Assembly: GCF_001642475.1 (NCBI RefSeq)
Contig: NW_019173986.1
Span: 124,001 to 188,000 of the forward strand
From: Fonsecaea monophora
Lineage: Eukaryota; Ascomycota; Eurotiomycetes; Chaetothyriales; Herpotrichiellaceae
DNA length: 64,000 bases
Reading direction: 5' to 3'
Positions 21,148 through 31,922 of the stretch are shown piece after piece; the stretch's first letter is position 1; each line of letters begins with the position of its first letter. Made by a program: the position numbers and the translations under genes. A model generated the notes under the pieces. That model saw only the letters and a list, made by a program, of their open reading frames with translations, ran no database searches and was not told the origin of the DNA.

Positions 21148-22991
21148 ATGAAGTTCAACGCAGCTTGGATCAAGCCCAACTTTACACCTGTAGCTGTCGA
21201 CCAGCACAGCGACTCAGAAGCCCCTGCTTCGAGTGATGAGGCGAAAGGAGCTCGTGTCGATTCGCAAAGACCTTCAACAGTCGAGTCTGACTCTCTCGCG
21301 GTCGATGAAGATGCCCAAACCGGTGTCCAGAAGATCCAGGCCACGGCACAGGCCTGGGGTAAAAATCAACTTGTCCTGGCCTATCTGCTGTAGGTTGACC
21401 GTGGTATCAAGTTTCCAAGCAGGGCAACTGACGGCGACACAGGATCTTCCTCATTTACTTTGTTGATTCGCTTCAACAACAGATCACAGGAGTCTTGACT
21501 CCATATGTCACCAGCAACTTTCAACGTCATTCCCTCACTGCCACCACCGGCATCCTCTCTCAGATCATTGGCGGCCTGAGCAAGCTCCCGCTTGCAAAGA
21601 TCTTGGATGTCTGGGGCCGCCCACAAGGTTTCATCCTCATGGTGTTCCTGCTCACAATCGGTCTGATCATGATGGCTGCGTGCCAAAATGTCGAGACGTA
21701 CGCCGCAGCTCAAGTTTTCTACTGGGTCGGCTACAATGGGGTCGGCTACTCACTCAGCATCTTCATTGCTGATACCTCACACCTCAAGAATCGAGGCTTA
21801 ATGTTCGCCTTCGCTTCTTCACCTTATATTGCGACCACGTGGGCAGGAGGTCCCGCTGCACAACGCTTCCTTGAGGGACCTGGCTTCCGATGGGGATTCG
21901 GCACTTTTGCCATCATCACCCCTGCCATCTGCATGCCTGTCTTCTGTCTCTTTGTCTACAACTATCGAAAAGCGAGGAAAGCAGGCCTAATGCCTGTCCG
22001 CCATAGCAACCGCACCTTTCTCCAATCCCTTCGATACTACACCATCGAGTTCGATCTTTTCGGCTTGCTGTTGATCACAGCTGGAGTTGCGCTCTTCCTG
22101 TTACCTTTCTCACTATACTCCTACCAGCGGGACGGCTGGAAGTCTCCCATGATCATCTGCATGATCATATTTGGCGGACTTCTGCTTATCGCCTTTGGCC
22201 TTTGGGAGAAATTCTGGGCTCCCAAAAAATTCATTCCGTGGGAGCTCCTGACGGACCGGACCGTTGTCGGTGCCAACATGCTCTCCGCCGTTCTCTTCAT
22301 CAGCTTCTACATATGGGATTCCTTCTTCTACTCCTTCCTCATCGTCGTGAACAACCAGACCGTCACCCATGCAGCCTACGTTATGAACATCTACAGCATT
22401 GGAGCCTGTTTCTTCGCGATCCCGGTGGGCCTATACATCCGATGGCGTGGACGCTTCAAGAACATCGCCCTGTACTTCGGCCTGCCTTTGAACATCCTGG
22501 GCGTCTCGCTCATGTTACGGTTCCGCCAACCACACTCGAATATCGGATACATTATCATGTGCCAGATCTTCATTGCGTTCGCTGGTGGAGTCTTGGTCAT
22601 TTGCGAACAGATTGCTGTCATGGCTGCAGCCTCTCACCAACACGTTGCTGTCGTCATTGCTATCGAGGGAATGTTTTCCTCGGTCGGTGGCGCAATCGGA
22701 TCCACTATTGCAACAGCAATCTGGACCGGCGAGTTCAAGGGTAAGCTGCGGAAGTATCTGCCGGAGTCAGCGCAACCTGAGCTCGACACCATCTACGGCA
22801 GCTTGGTCGTTCAATCATCCTATGCTCCGGGAACCCCTACCAGAGAGGCCATCAACAGAGCATATGGAGACACCCAGAAACTGATGCTGATTGCTTCAAC
22901 GGCGTTCCTAGCCCTTGCCATTGTGTCGGTTCTCTTGTGGCGGAACATCTACGTCAAGGATATCAAACAGGTCCGAGGACGAGTAGCCTAA
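21148..22991 (+). CDS. MFS siderophore-iron transporter (SIT family, MirB-like)
   Basis: Two exons, 21148-21389 and 21443-22991, encode 596 residues; the intron has GTAGGT...CTGAC...CAG. A soluble N-terminus of about 75 residues rich in Ser/Asp precedes LVLAYLLIFLIYFVDSLQQQ, the first membrane segment. The SIT family hallmarks are present: GGLSKLPLAKILDVWGRPQGF in the loop after helix 2, YWVGYNGVGYSLSIFIADTSHLKNRG, and a C-terminal half with 14-helix topology ending SVLLWRNIYVKDIKQVRGR. These carriers import ferri-siderophores such as triacetylfusarinine or xenosiderophores by proton symport across the plasma membrane. The upstream ATCTGATAA motif supports iron control. Which siderophore it takes cannot be read from sequence. 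Confidence 0.93.
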
Positions 22992-23722
22992 AAATTCTGG
23001 AAATGGGAAGGCGCAGAAAGGGCATAGGTCACAAGAACTGGGAATCTGAAATGGCTTATCATACAATGGCTCCCTTGAGATGTACATAGTATGTACGACT
23101 TGTGATAGATTTCGAACAAAGAAATCTCACCAGGTGTGGGAGGCCACGTGCACCCACGTGCCGGATCCAATTCGCTGACATAATATATGCATCTACTTTA
23201 CACGTGACACGCGTCTGCAAGTGGCGCGTCAAATGACTGCAAGTGACATTTTCTGATTTTCACCCGCGTTCATCAGGCTGCGCCGCGCGACATTCTGCCT
23301 TGTTCAATTCCGAGCATGTGAAAAAGCCCAGCCGCATTCTTCTCTGTGGAAAGAAGGCGCTTCACTTGCCCGATGACTGCGCCATGCTCAAGTCGTGTCA
23401 AGTCGGTGCTTCTCGAGTTTACAAAGGACAAAAAGTGACTTTGTCGAATGAACAAAACACAAAGCCAACGGACTGCTTTTGTTGATTTTGACCACTACCG
23501 CTATTTTGTCTTCCCCCTCTCACTTCTGCATCCAACTGTGCGCTTCTTTTATTCTCATGGTCAGGCAGTCTTTACTCGCGCTCACCAGCGAGTTGCCTTG
23601 TCCAAGTGGTTGCCCCGCCTGCGCCACATTCACTCATTAACTCACTCATTAACTCACTCTTAGAAGAACCCTTCAACTTCGCAATTTCTGCCAGCCCGAT
23701 TGTAACGACACCTTAAGGCACG
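22992..23722. promoter_or_regulatory. promoter region of SNF2/RING gene with CACGTG and ACGCGT motifs
   Basis: Contains three CACGTG E-boxes at 23145-23150, 23155-23160 and 23201-23206. An ACGCGT box at 23209-23214 matches the MluI cell-cycle box bound by MBF-type factors. A 12-bp unit (cactcattaact) is repeated just over twice at 23631-23659, close to the transcription start side. No gene seen. Confidence 0.4.
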
Positions 23723-26700
23723 ATGGACAACGTAACCGACCCTGCTTTACTTGCCGAGATTGAAGACCTCCGCGACGAAATCGCTCTCAAGGAGGCGATC
23801 CTCCAGAGCTTGGATGAGAACAACCTCGACAACAGCGAGGACGAGGAACTCAAACATACTACACAGAAAGAGCTCAGAGGCCTGCAGAAACATATCCGGG
23901 GTCTTCTTGCTACCTCAAAGCGAGAACATAACGACGGTCTGCCTCACAGGATTTTGGATCAAAGTTCCGAGAGTGCAACCGCCCAACGTTCCGGCAGCCA
24001 ACACTCGCACGATGCACAGCTACAAGGGTCTGGTCTCTCAAGCCATCTCATGCCCCCGCCTCATCATGAACTGGTGAACCGCAAGCGCTACAGACAAGAC
24101 AGCCTCGACAATGGGAGACCGGAATCATCCAAATCTCGACGAACAAGTCCTAGTCCTGGCTCAGCCCACACTGCCGCTCCCTCACCCACTGCCTCCTCTG
24201 CTAGTCTAAGCAGTCTCGATGATCCATTTGCCGACCCACTCTTTCGCGGCTTCTCAAGGGATGAGGTCGTGCAGAATCAGGATTACTGGAAAAGACGCGA
24301 ACACCAAAAGCAGCAGGAGGAAAACGATGCCAGACTTGCCCAGCAGCTCTCTCAGGAATGGTCTCAGGATTCTGGCCCGGATGTGACACAACCCATTGCC
24401 CCGCGTCAATCTGAGTATACCCAGTCCTTTTTCAAAACGGACGGCAGTATCAATCGACTTCCTGCAAGCCAGCCTTCATTCTCCCAAGACATAACTCGAC
24501 CATTACCACCTGTGAAGCCGGAACCCTTGACTAGTACCACTCAACTGCTGACTTCTGCTGCATTCGAGGCCACGGGCTCCAAAGCCAGTCCTGGCTTTAC
24601 CTCTACGACGGCCATGCCTGGCGCTTTTCCCACCGGGTTCCCCCATGGGCAGCCTATGGAAGCATTGGTGGTAGCCAAGTGTACAACCTGACACCCTCAA
24701 TCCCCTCTATCCCCTCCAATTATTTGACAATTTCTGATTCCAGCGACGACGAAAAGAATCCGTCCTCTGGCAACGGCCGACCGAAGCAATCTCTGGCGGA
24801 TCCTTCGTTCTCAACCCCCTATGGGAATGTGACATACGGGGGGTATGACTCGTATGGGGCATACGGGCCATACACGTCATACGGATACCGAGACGAGGCT
24901 CAAACTCAAGAACAGTTGAAAGAGCTTTTACAGCACATTAGACCTGATGAAGAGCTCACTGCAGACCACATTCCACAACAGCCTCCAGGCCTCAAGGCGA
25001 CTCTTATGCCTCACCAGCTTAGCGGCCTCGCATGGATGAAGCGGATGGAAGAAGGCACCAATAAAGGTGGCATTCTAGCAGACGATATGGGTCTCGGCAA
25101 GACTCTACAGAGCATCGCCTTGATGCTAGAGCGTCCGCCAGCAGATAACAAGCCTTGTCCTACTCTTGTCGTGGCACCTGTAGCACTGATGCATCAATGG
25201 AAACGGGAAATCGAGAAGATGGTTCGTCCACGATACCGTTTGAATGTCTTCATCCTCCATGGAGAGAGTCGCAAAATTACATGGACCGCTCTCAAGGCCT
25301 ATGACGTGGTTCTCACGACATACGGATTGCTTACATCGGAGCTGAAACGCAAGCTGGCACTGGATGAAAAGGCTAAGAAATTGAAGGACTGGCAGCCGTC
25401 CGTCGCCGAAGACTGCCCTATCCTTGGAGACAGATCGAAATTCCACCGTGTGATTCTTGACGAAGCACAAAACATCAAAAACAGGAATGCGAAGTCTGCC
25501 CTTGCTGCTTGTCGCATTCAGGCAGAGCATCGCTGGGCTCTTACTGGGACACCAATGCAGAACTCTACCGAGGAAATCTTCAGTCTCATCAAGTTCACTC
25601 GGATCCCACCTTATAACAACTGGGAGCATTTCAGGAAGAGAATCGGTGCCCCACTCAGAGGCAGATATGAGAATGATAAGGACGTAGCCATGAAAGCACT
25701 TCAGGCGCTACTCCGGGCTATCCTGTTGAGGCGAACAAAGCAGTCGAAGATACATGGTCAACCCATTCTCCAACTCCCTCCCAAAGAGACTAGAGAGGAT
25801 CGAGTTGCGTTCGACAAGGATCAACTTGACTTCTACAAAGCTCTGGAAACAAGTGCTCAGATTCAGGTGAACAAATATTTACAGAAAGGGACTCTCGGCC
25901 GAAATTACTCTCACGCCTTGGTCCTCCTCCTTCGCCTTCGTCAAGCCTGCTGTCACCCGGCCCTTGTTATTGCCAGCAAAGACTTTATCCAACTCCCAGG
26001 TGGAGAGCTGGATACTGATGCACTCATCCGCAATGCAGAGCAACTCGACGCAAAGGTTGTTGCACGGCTCAAGGAACTGGATGCCTACGAATGTCCGATC
26101 TGTTTCGACGTCACAGAAAACCCTTCGGTGTTCTTTTGCGGGCATGCCATATGTGGGGATTGTCTCAATCAGCTCGTCGACCAAGCCAGCAACGACAACA
26201 ACGGTGGACCTCCGGTTTGCCCCCAATGTAGGGCGAGGATTGACGTCAACAATGTCACGGACTATACTAGTTTCCTTCGCGTCCACTGTCCAGATCGGGT
26301 GGAAGGCCAGGAGCGGAAGGAAGATAACGCCGACTCTAACGCTGATTCTGACTCCGATGACGACAGCAGCGATGACTCCGATGAGGGTGACGACCTCGAC
26401 GGTTTCGTTGTGTACGACGATGTCGAGGACGACTCCGAGGACGAGGAGAATGAAAACTCGAAGAAACGATCGTCGAAATCCAAGTCCAAGAAAGGCAAGG
26501 AGCGGTCTAGGTCGAGATCAAGGCCGCGAACCAGAGAACCACTCAAAAGCCTTGCACAACTTCGGAAGGAAGGTCTGCGCAACAAGGCTGCTAAACGGCA
26601 GTATTTGAAACGCCTCAAAAAGAATTTCCATCCTTCTGCCAAAATCACGCGTACTGTTGAGCTGCTGGAGGAAATCAAAAATAGTGGAGAGAACGAGAAA

Positions 26701-27210
26701 ACCATCATCTTCTCCAACTTCACGTCATTTCTCGATCTGGTGGAATTACCTCTGTGGAAACACAAAGACTTCTCCAAGTACGTACGTTATGACGGTTCTA
26801 TGAGCGCCAAAGACCGCAACGACGCAGTGCTCGAATTCACCGATAACCCCAACTGCAAGGTGATCCTGGTCAGTTTGAAAGCTGGAAATGCAGGCTTGAA
26901 CCTGACTGTGGCAAATCATGTCATTATGCTTGATCCATTCTGGAATCCATTTGTCGAGTATCAAGCTGCGGACCGGTGTTATCGGATCGGGCAAACGAAA
27001 AACGTCACCATCCACCGAGTTCTCATTGGTGAAGGAGATTCTAAGGCCGTCGTCGACCCTTCGGGCTTCACGGTGGAAGATCGTATTCTGCAGCTGCAAG
27101 AGCGCAAACGCGACCTAGTTGAAACAGCCCTTGACGAGACGGCTGGTCGTGAGGTGTCCAGACTCGGTGTGCGGGAATTGGGCTATCTGTTCGGCCTCAA
27201 CGCCCTCTAA
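23723..27210 (+). CDS. SNF2-family DNA translocase with embedded RING finger (ULS1/RAD16-like)
   Basis: Two overlapping frames (23723-24691 and 24679-27210) form one gene. The N-terminal part is a coiled coil plus Ser/Pro-rich linker. After a frame change between about 24534 and 24680 comes YLTISDSSDDE, a likely SUMO-interacting motif. The helicase core has ADDMGLGKT (Walker A), LDEAQNIKN (DEAQ box) and LTGTPMQN. A C3HC4 RING starting CPICFDVTENP and ending CPQCRARID is inserted at about 26092-26250, then an acidic and SK/RS-rich insert, and the C-terminal helicase motifs KAGNAGLNLT and QAADRCYRIGQTK. This layout is typical of Uls1-type SUMO-targeted translocase/E3 proteins in genome stability. 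Candidate introns 24534-24652 or 24534-24679 restore the frame but have weak signals; a one-base error or real lesion is the alternative. Confidence 0.85.
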
Positions 27211-27862
27211 ACACCAGTGTCTTAGCAGAGGCTTATTTCTTCTCGTGTCAATTGTATGAATGTGATGGAGCGCTGACTTTGTACGATGGGCGGCAGGCTG
27301 GAAGGGTTCATGGCGCAGGGAGAGGCTGGCGTGCTTCGAATATGAGACCTTATGAGACCTTATGAGACCAAAGTGGAACAGCCCAGGTGTAGAAGATACA
27401 CTATTGGGTTTCATCTCAATGCCTCGCAGAGAAATGGCTGTATGATATCGGGCGACTATGCAGAATCGGCTCTAGAACACATTTGCCCAGTTCAATAATT
27501 CATGTCAAAACTTGATTTGAGTAATGTTTGATAAGCCATAGAGTCATTCGTTTCTGGCACTCACGCAACAAGCGTAAACCTACATGGCGATGGTACCAGT
27601 GTATAGCCCAAGGATGCAAGAAATGGCAGAGAAAGGAGAAAGCAGCACAGACAATTCCCAATTTGTCTTTCATTCTCGCATGATATCCGATCGACGCCGC
27701 TCGGCGCGAAGGGCGCGAGACGTAAAACCAGACATAGACTTATCCCACGATATAGTATATAAAGCGACACAATTCCGCGGGTGGTTTTGTTTGTCCTTGC
27801 CCCTTTCCCACCTCACGCCTTGTGCATTTTCCCGATTGACTTGTTGGGATGGATGATTCGGT
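27211..27862. other. intergenic region between convergent genes
   Basis: Lies between the 3' ends of the helicase and the next SDR gene. It contains the 10-bp tandem repeat listed separately; no coding feature is supported. Confidence 0.5.
27341..27370 (+). repeat. 10-bp tandem repeat, three copies
   Basis: The unit tatgagacct occurs three times in a row, the last copy with a final a instead of t. It lies in the 3' flank of the helicase gene. Confidence 0.85.
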
Positions 27863-28807
27863 TTACTCGGTTTTCGCAGCCTTGGTCTCGGTCTTCTTCA
27901 CGATGCGAGACAGGATTTGCACGCGCAGCCAGCCGGGGAGCATGTGGAAGATGCCGAGCTGGACGGCGTGGCCAATGTAGGGGGTGATCTTGGGCCTGCC
28001 GACGCCGACCTTGTCGAGGACGGCCTTGGCGTAGGTATGTGTGCTAGGCATCGTGAAGGAGATGTCGGCGTCGGACCTGCCGGAGGAGGCGGTGGCGACG
28101 GTGCCCGTGACGAGGGACATGATCTCGACGTCCTGGCCGCTGAAGGCCATCTCGATATTCAGCACGCCGGCAAAGGCCTCGATGAAGGCCTTGACCCCCG
28201 TGTACAGCGACACGTAGGGGGTGGTCAGCTCGGTGACGGCGCTCGAGACGAACAGCATCAGGCCCGGCTGCCGCTGCTGCAGGATCGGGAGCAGCAGCCG
28301 CGTCATGTGCGTCGTGAAGCGCGCGTTGACGTTGATCCACCCGTCGCACTGCCGCGCGGGTATCTCGGTGAAGAGCGTCATCTCAAACTGCGGCTCGCCC
28401 GACCCAGCCACGTTGTGCACCACCACGGTCAGATGGCAGTCCTTGACCGCCGCGAGCACCGTCTCGTCGAAAACCGGGCCCGGCGGCGTCGTCGCGTCGA
28501 GCACCAGCGTGCGGAACCCCGTGGTCGGGAACCGCGTCTTCAGGTCCGCGACGATCTTGTCCAGCTTTGCCGCGTTGCGTCCGTGTAGGACCACGTTGAA
28601 CCCGCGCTGAGCAAACGCCTGCGCGAACGCCAGCCCGATCCCGTCGCTGGCCCCCGTGATCAACACCCACGGGTCCGTGCCGTGGTGGTAGCGCTGCAGC
28701 TTAGAGCCGTGGAGGTGGAAGCGCAGCGCCGACGCCAGCTGCAATCCAGCGTAGCCGAGGGTTGAAGCCCCGACCACGGCGCACACGTTGTATAGGGACA
28801 GGGCCAT
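27863..28807 (-). CDS. SDR of the 17-beta-HSD/3-ketoacyl-CoA reductase-like group
   Basis: The 314-residue protein starts at MALSLYNVCAVVGA (ATG 28807); the 32 residues open upstream are probably UTR. An N-terminal hydrophobic segment could anchor it in the ER membrane. WVLITGASDGIGLAFAQAF is the NADP site (TGxxxGIG), VVVHNVAGSGEP the NNAG-equivalent, LMLFVSSAV carries the catalytic Ser and SLYTGVKAFIEAF the Tyr-Lys pair. The order and membrane segment recall the steroid/very-long-chain 3-ketoacyl-CoA reductases (HSD17B12/Ifa38), but the NNAG motif differs, so a paralog with another substrate is possible. The C-terminus is Lys-rich (IVKKTETKAAKTE). Confidence 0.85.
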   Translation of the reverse strand: MALSLYNVCAVVGASTLGYAGLQLASALRFHLHGSKLQRYHHGTDPWVLITGASDGIGLAFAQAFAQRGFNVVLHGRNAAKLDKIVADLKTRFPTTGFRTLVLDATTPPGPVFDETVLAAVKDCHLTVVVHNVAGSGEPQFEMTLFTEIPARQCDGWINVNARFTTHMTRLLLPILQQRQPGLMLFVSSAVTELTTPYVSLYTGVKAFIEAFAGVLNIEMAFSGQDVEIMSLVTGTVATASSGRSDADISFTMPSTHTYAKAVLDKVGVGRPKITPYIGHAVQLGIFHMLPGWLRVQILSRIVKKTETKAAKTE

Positions 28808-29515
28808 AGTGAATGATTGAATTGCAGGACACTGGGAAAGAGAAAGACGGAAAAAGAGAAAGAAAGAAAGAGAACCTACCTGTGAGTGAGCCAACTGGCG
28901 CAAGATATAACTACATCCAAAGCAATAGGCAAATGATTGGGAACGAGTGACTCAAAAAACCCTGGGAACAAAGAGTCGTTTACTAGCCAGCCAGCAGCCT
29001 CGATATGTATTGGTACGAGGAGCTCGTATTTATACAGGGCCCAGATGGGGCGCCTCAAAAACGCTTAATTTTGGTCCGCGTTCCGATCATTGGCTTATCT
29101 TCCTTGATCCCGACCGAGATTTCCTCCGGGGAGCAACGAGTACAATAATAATAGTAAAGAGTTGCTCCAGGCCGAGTTAAAGAGTAGAAGAAGGAAGGGT
29201 TGTAAGTAGAGAGATATAGTATCAAACCCATGTTCAGTTGCTAACAGCAGTGCGAGAAGACGGGACAGAGATTCCCGTCATTGCCAGATCAAAAGGTTGG
29301 AAGGAGGTGTCGATTGTCTGCAGACCCGTCATCGCCTTGTCCTGTCGACGAGGTCTGACAATCAGTGGCATTGGTCCGAAGATATAACAATGTCCGCATC
29401 GGTTCCACACGCAAGAAGCGACAGGCATGCGAACACCAGAGAAGATATCTCTCGTGGCAGCGCATCATCATCTCGTCAACAGGTCGTAACGTCATCGAAA
29501 AAAGCAACACTGGTG
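28808..29515. other. intergenic region, no gene seen
   Basis: Promoter of the SDR gene and 3' flank of the LysM gene. An AG-rich tract (agaaagaaagaaagag) lies just upstream of the SDR start, near 28857-28875. No coding feature supported. Confidence 0.45.
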
Positions 29516-30301
29516 TCACGACAGTTGCTGAGAAATGCTGCCGCCGGCTCCATGGGATATTCTATGCCTTCCGCTACTCTTGGCCTTCCCTTTCAGTGGA
29601 TTGTTTTTCTCCCATTCCTCGTCCGCCCTAAACGCCTCCACTGCAAGCTCCAGGTTGAAATCACTGCCCTTGAGGTACAGCTGGGCGACATTGTAGTTTG
29701 CACACTTTGTAGCGATCATCCACCGCCGCAGTTTTGTCTTGCGCTCTTCCTCTTCTGCATCTGGTGGTGTACTCAAAGGAGGACCTGTGTAGTGGGATCG
29801 CGGGATGAGAATCCACTTGCGGGCAGCGAGGAGTTGATCAGAATAGAGGTTATTGTAGCGACGCAGGACTTGGATGGGCACTTTGTAGGCCAGCGATAAC
29901 GATTGTAACGAGTCTTCAGACCCCACGAAATGAACAGTGTCGTCGGTGTCGGCTGGCGGGCCTGTGCTTTGCTCTGGCGTCCGTGAGGGTCCTATCGAAT
30001 CATCATAAGAGGGCGGTGGCGATTCTGCCCTTCTCGAACCTCTTGAAGTTGCAGTCGTAGAGTATGAGGGCGGCAGTCGGAGCCCTTCTCTCGGCAATGC
30101 AGACGGGCCAGACGATATCTGGCAGAATGGGCAGTAGGACTGAAACCGGGGGTTCTTACACTGACATGTCGCGCATATGAATCGGGAGCAGCAATCAAGT
30201 TGACGGTGATGAAACGGTGACTTCTCTGAGCGAGGGTCGTAGGGCACCTTTGCGTCCGAGAGGAGCGTGGCGCAAGTACAGCATGAGTCAGTCAGAGGCA
30301 T
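29516..30301 (-). CDS. intracellular LysM-domain protein with N-terminal Cys-rich motif
   Basis: A 261-residue frame with ATG at 30301 and no signal peptide. The first 60 residues hold paired cysteines and a His (CCTCATLL, then CCSRFICATCQCKNP and YCPFC), which look like a small zinc-binding module. A Pro/Ser-rich linker with PPSYDD follows. Residues about 125-170 form a LysM domain (SEDSLQSLSLAYKVPIQVLR then YNNLYSDQLLAARKWILIP). The C-terminal TKCANYNVAQLYLKGSDFNL helix region resembles a UBA/CUE-like helical bundle. Secreted fungal LysM effectors bind chitin, but this protein should stay in the cytosol like animal LYSMD proteins and conserved fungal relatives. Function unknown. Confidence 0.82.
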   Translation of the reverse strand: MPLTDSCCTCATLLSDAKVPYDPRSEKSPFHHRQLDCCSRFICATCQCKNPRFQSYCPFCQISSGPSALPREGLRLPPSYSTTATSRGSRRAESPPPSYDDSIGPSRTPEQSTGPPADTDDTVHFVGSEDSLQSLSLAYKVPIQVLRRYNNLYSDQLLAARKWILIPRSHYTGPPLSTPPDAEEEERKTKLRRWMIATKCANYNVAQLYLKGSDFNLELAVEAFRADEEWEKNNPLKGKAKSSGRHRISHGAGGSISQQLS

Positions 30302-31922
30302 TGGTATCGGGCTGTATGTACAATGAGAGAGTTACGCCCGTTAAGTCGAACAGAAAGAAGGCTTGAAGGTAGAGATCACTAGTGGTGGGTATGTACATGT
30401 ACGGACGAGGCTATGGCGTCTCGTATGTCCAAGTCAGTCTAGACCCGCGTGGCTTGGGGTGCCCCTTCGGGCGTCATGGGGGGCTGCAGCTCGGGTGACT
30501 GTGACTTCGACACGCTTAGGTAGGTCAAGGGCCACCAGGGCTAAAAGTCAATGACATCACTGACCTGCGGGGCCAAATGCCGCTTGGGCGAGGGCCAGGC
30601 GCCCCGGGGTTTCAACCAGGCGAGTTGCGCTCATCAGAACACCACAATCGACACCTGCAACCACAACAACCACAATCCAATTTTTGATCTATCTGTAGCT
30701 GGGCCAAGGAATGCTAGAACCACGTTCTGATCCCCTCGCATGATCCACGCCAATCAATTGTTTCGCCGACTATGTGCACAAGCCAGATCTAAGATAACAC
30801 TGCTAGTGACACTAGACAAGCTTTATAATGGCATTCAGGCATGAGACCCCGGTTCTTTCCCCAGAAAGGGAGCTTGTGGATTCTCGTATTTCAGGTTCCG
30901 AGTCCAGATCCGCAATATATCTAGGCACCAGGACAGAACTTGAACCCTAGCGAATGCCCGCAGTAAAGAGAGAGAAACCAGTTACCACCTGTCTAGGGTC
31001 TGATCTGTTCCTAGTCGCAGTCATTCCTCCCGAGTATTACATCTAGAGCAAAGATGACTTCGACTGACCACGGCTGACCAAGAATTTCTCGGAACGTGGA
31101 ATTTCCATCTGACTCTATGGCTTTGGGGATACAAAGGGGAAAGAATACGAGATGCCCGGGCAGCAAACATGGGCACATGGGCGGGCAAGAAATTACGCAC
31201 CTTGCAAGGCTGGACCCCTCAAATATTGTTCCAACCAGATCCACCTGAAAAGGGGGAGAGGACATGTGCATCGTATACGCGAAGCGGCCTGAACATTCTG
31301 GCAGCCATCCGCAGAAAGTGGCATCTGGCATCTGCTTACAGTAAAGCAATACGAGCCATGTCAGATCAAGCACCAGACCATCCTTCAATAGGCTCAGAAC
31401 CTTCGGTTTCCCTCAAACCCGAGCAAGGCGCTCCGCCAATCGAATTGCGTCTGCCTGACCTGGTGTCCAGACAAGCTTGCGTGGCTTCCTTCGGTCTTTG
31501 AGTCTTCCATGAACACCCCAGCCCCCAATTGCGCGGCAATGTATAGACGTGCAGATGGCGAGATGCAGACAATGACGAGAATGGAAGTGTGAGGCGGTTC
31601 TGGCTCCAAATTTGGGACTCCCGTACTCGGCCGTTGTTGACGTTGAGTGTGCTGGTGATACTCGTCACCACGGGGTGCTGTGCACAAGACGCAGTCCCCT
31701 CTAGAACCGAATCACTCTGCATATCTTATGGAGAGAAAGCTTTTAAATTAGCTGCGTGGAGTGACAGTCTTGATATTGGTAACGTTCAAATAGGCACCAG
31801 GTTTCCAGTGCAAATCCTTCCCTTTTTTTAACTCTCGCAAGACCTTACATCCCGTTGCCTTAAGTTCCAGGAATATTCATCTCGAGCTCAATACTGGCGA
31901 GCACAATATCTTCCAAGCAAAC
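30302..31922. other. 1.6-kb gene-free region
   Basis: Between the divergent LysM and DUF2156 genes. Several open frames exist (for example 31169-31501), but none shows domain-like composition or splice partners. The last part is the promoter of the DUF2156 gene. Confidence 0.5.

Noticed and set aside
24636..24652. A 16-nt GT-AG stretch as an explanation for the helicase frame break
   Set aside because: Too short for a spliceosomal intron, and its length does not restore the needed frame.
27917..28588. 223-codon plus-strand frame opposite the SDR gene
   Set aside because: It is an antisense shadow of a clear SDR in GC-rich sequence; the protein is repetitive in Gly, Arg, Asp and Val.
31169..31501. 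110-codon plus-strand frame in the 1.6-kb gap
   Set aside because: No domain-like composition and no splice partners; antisense frames of similar size overlap it.
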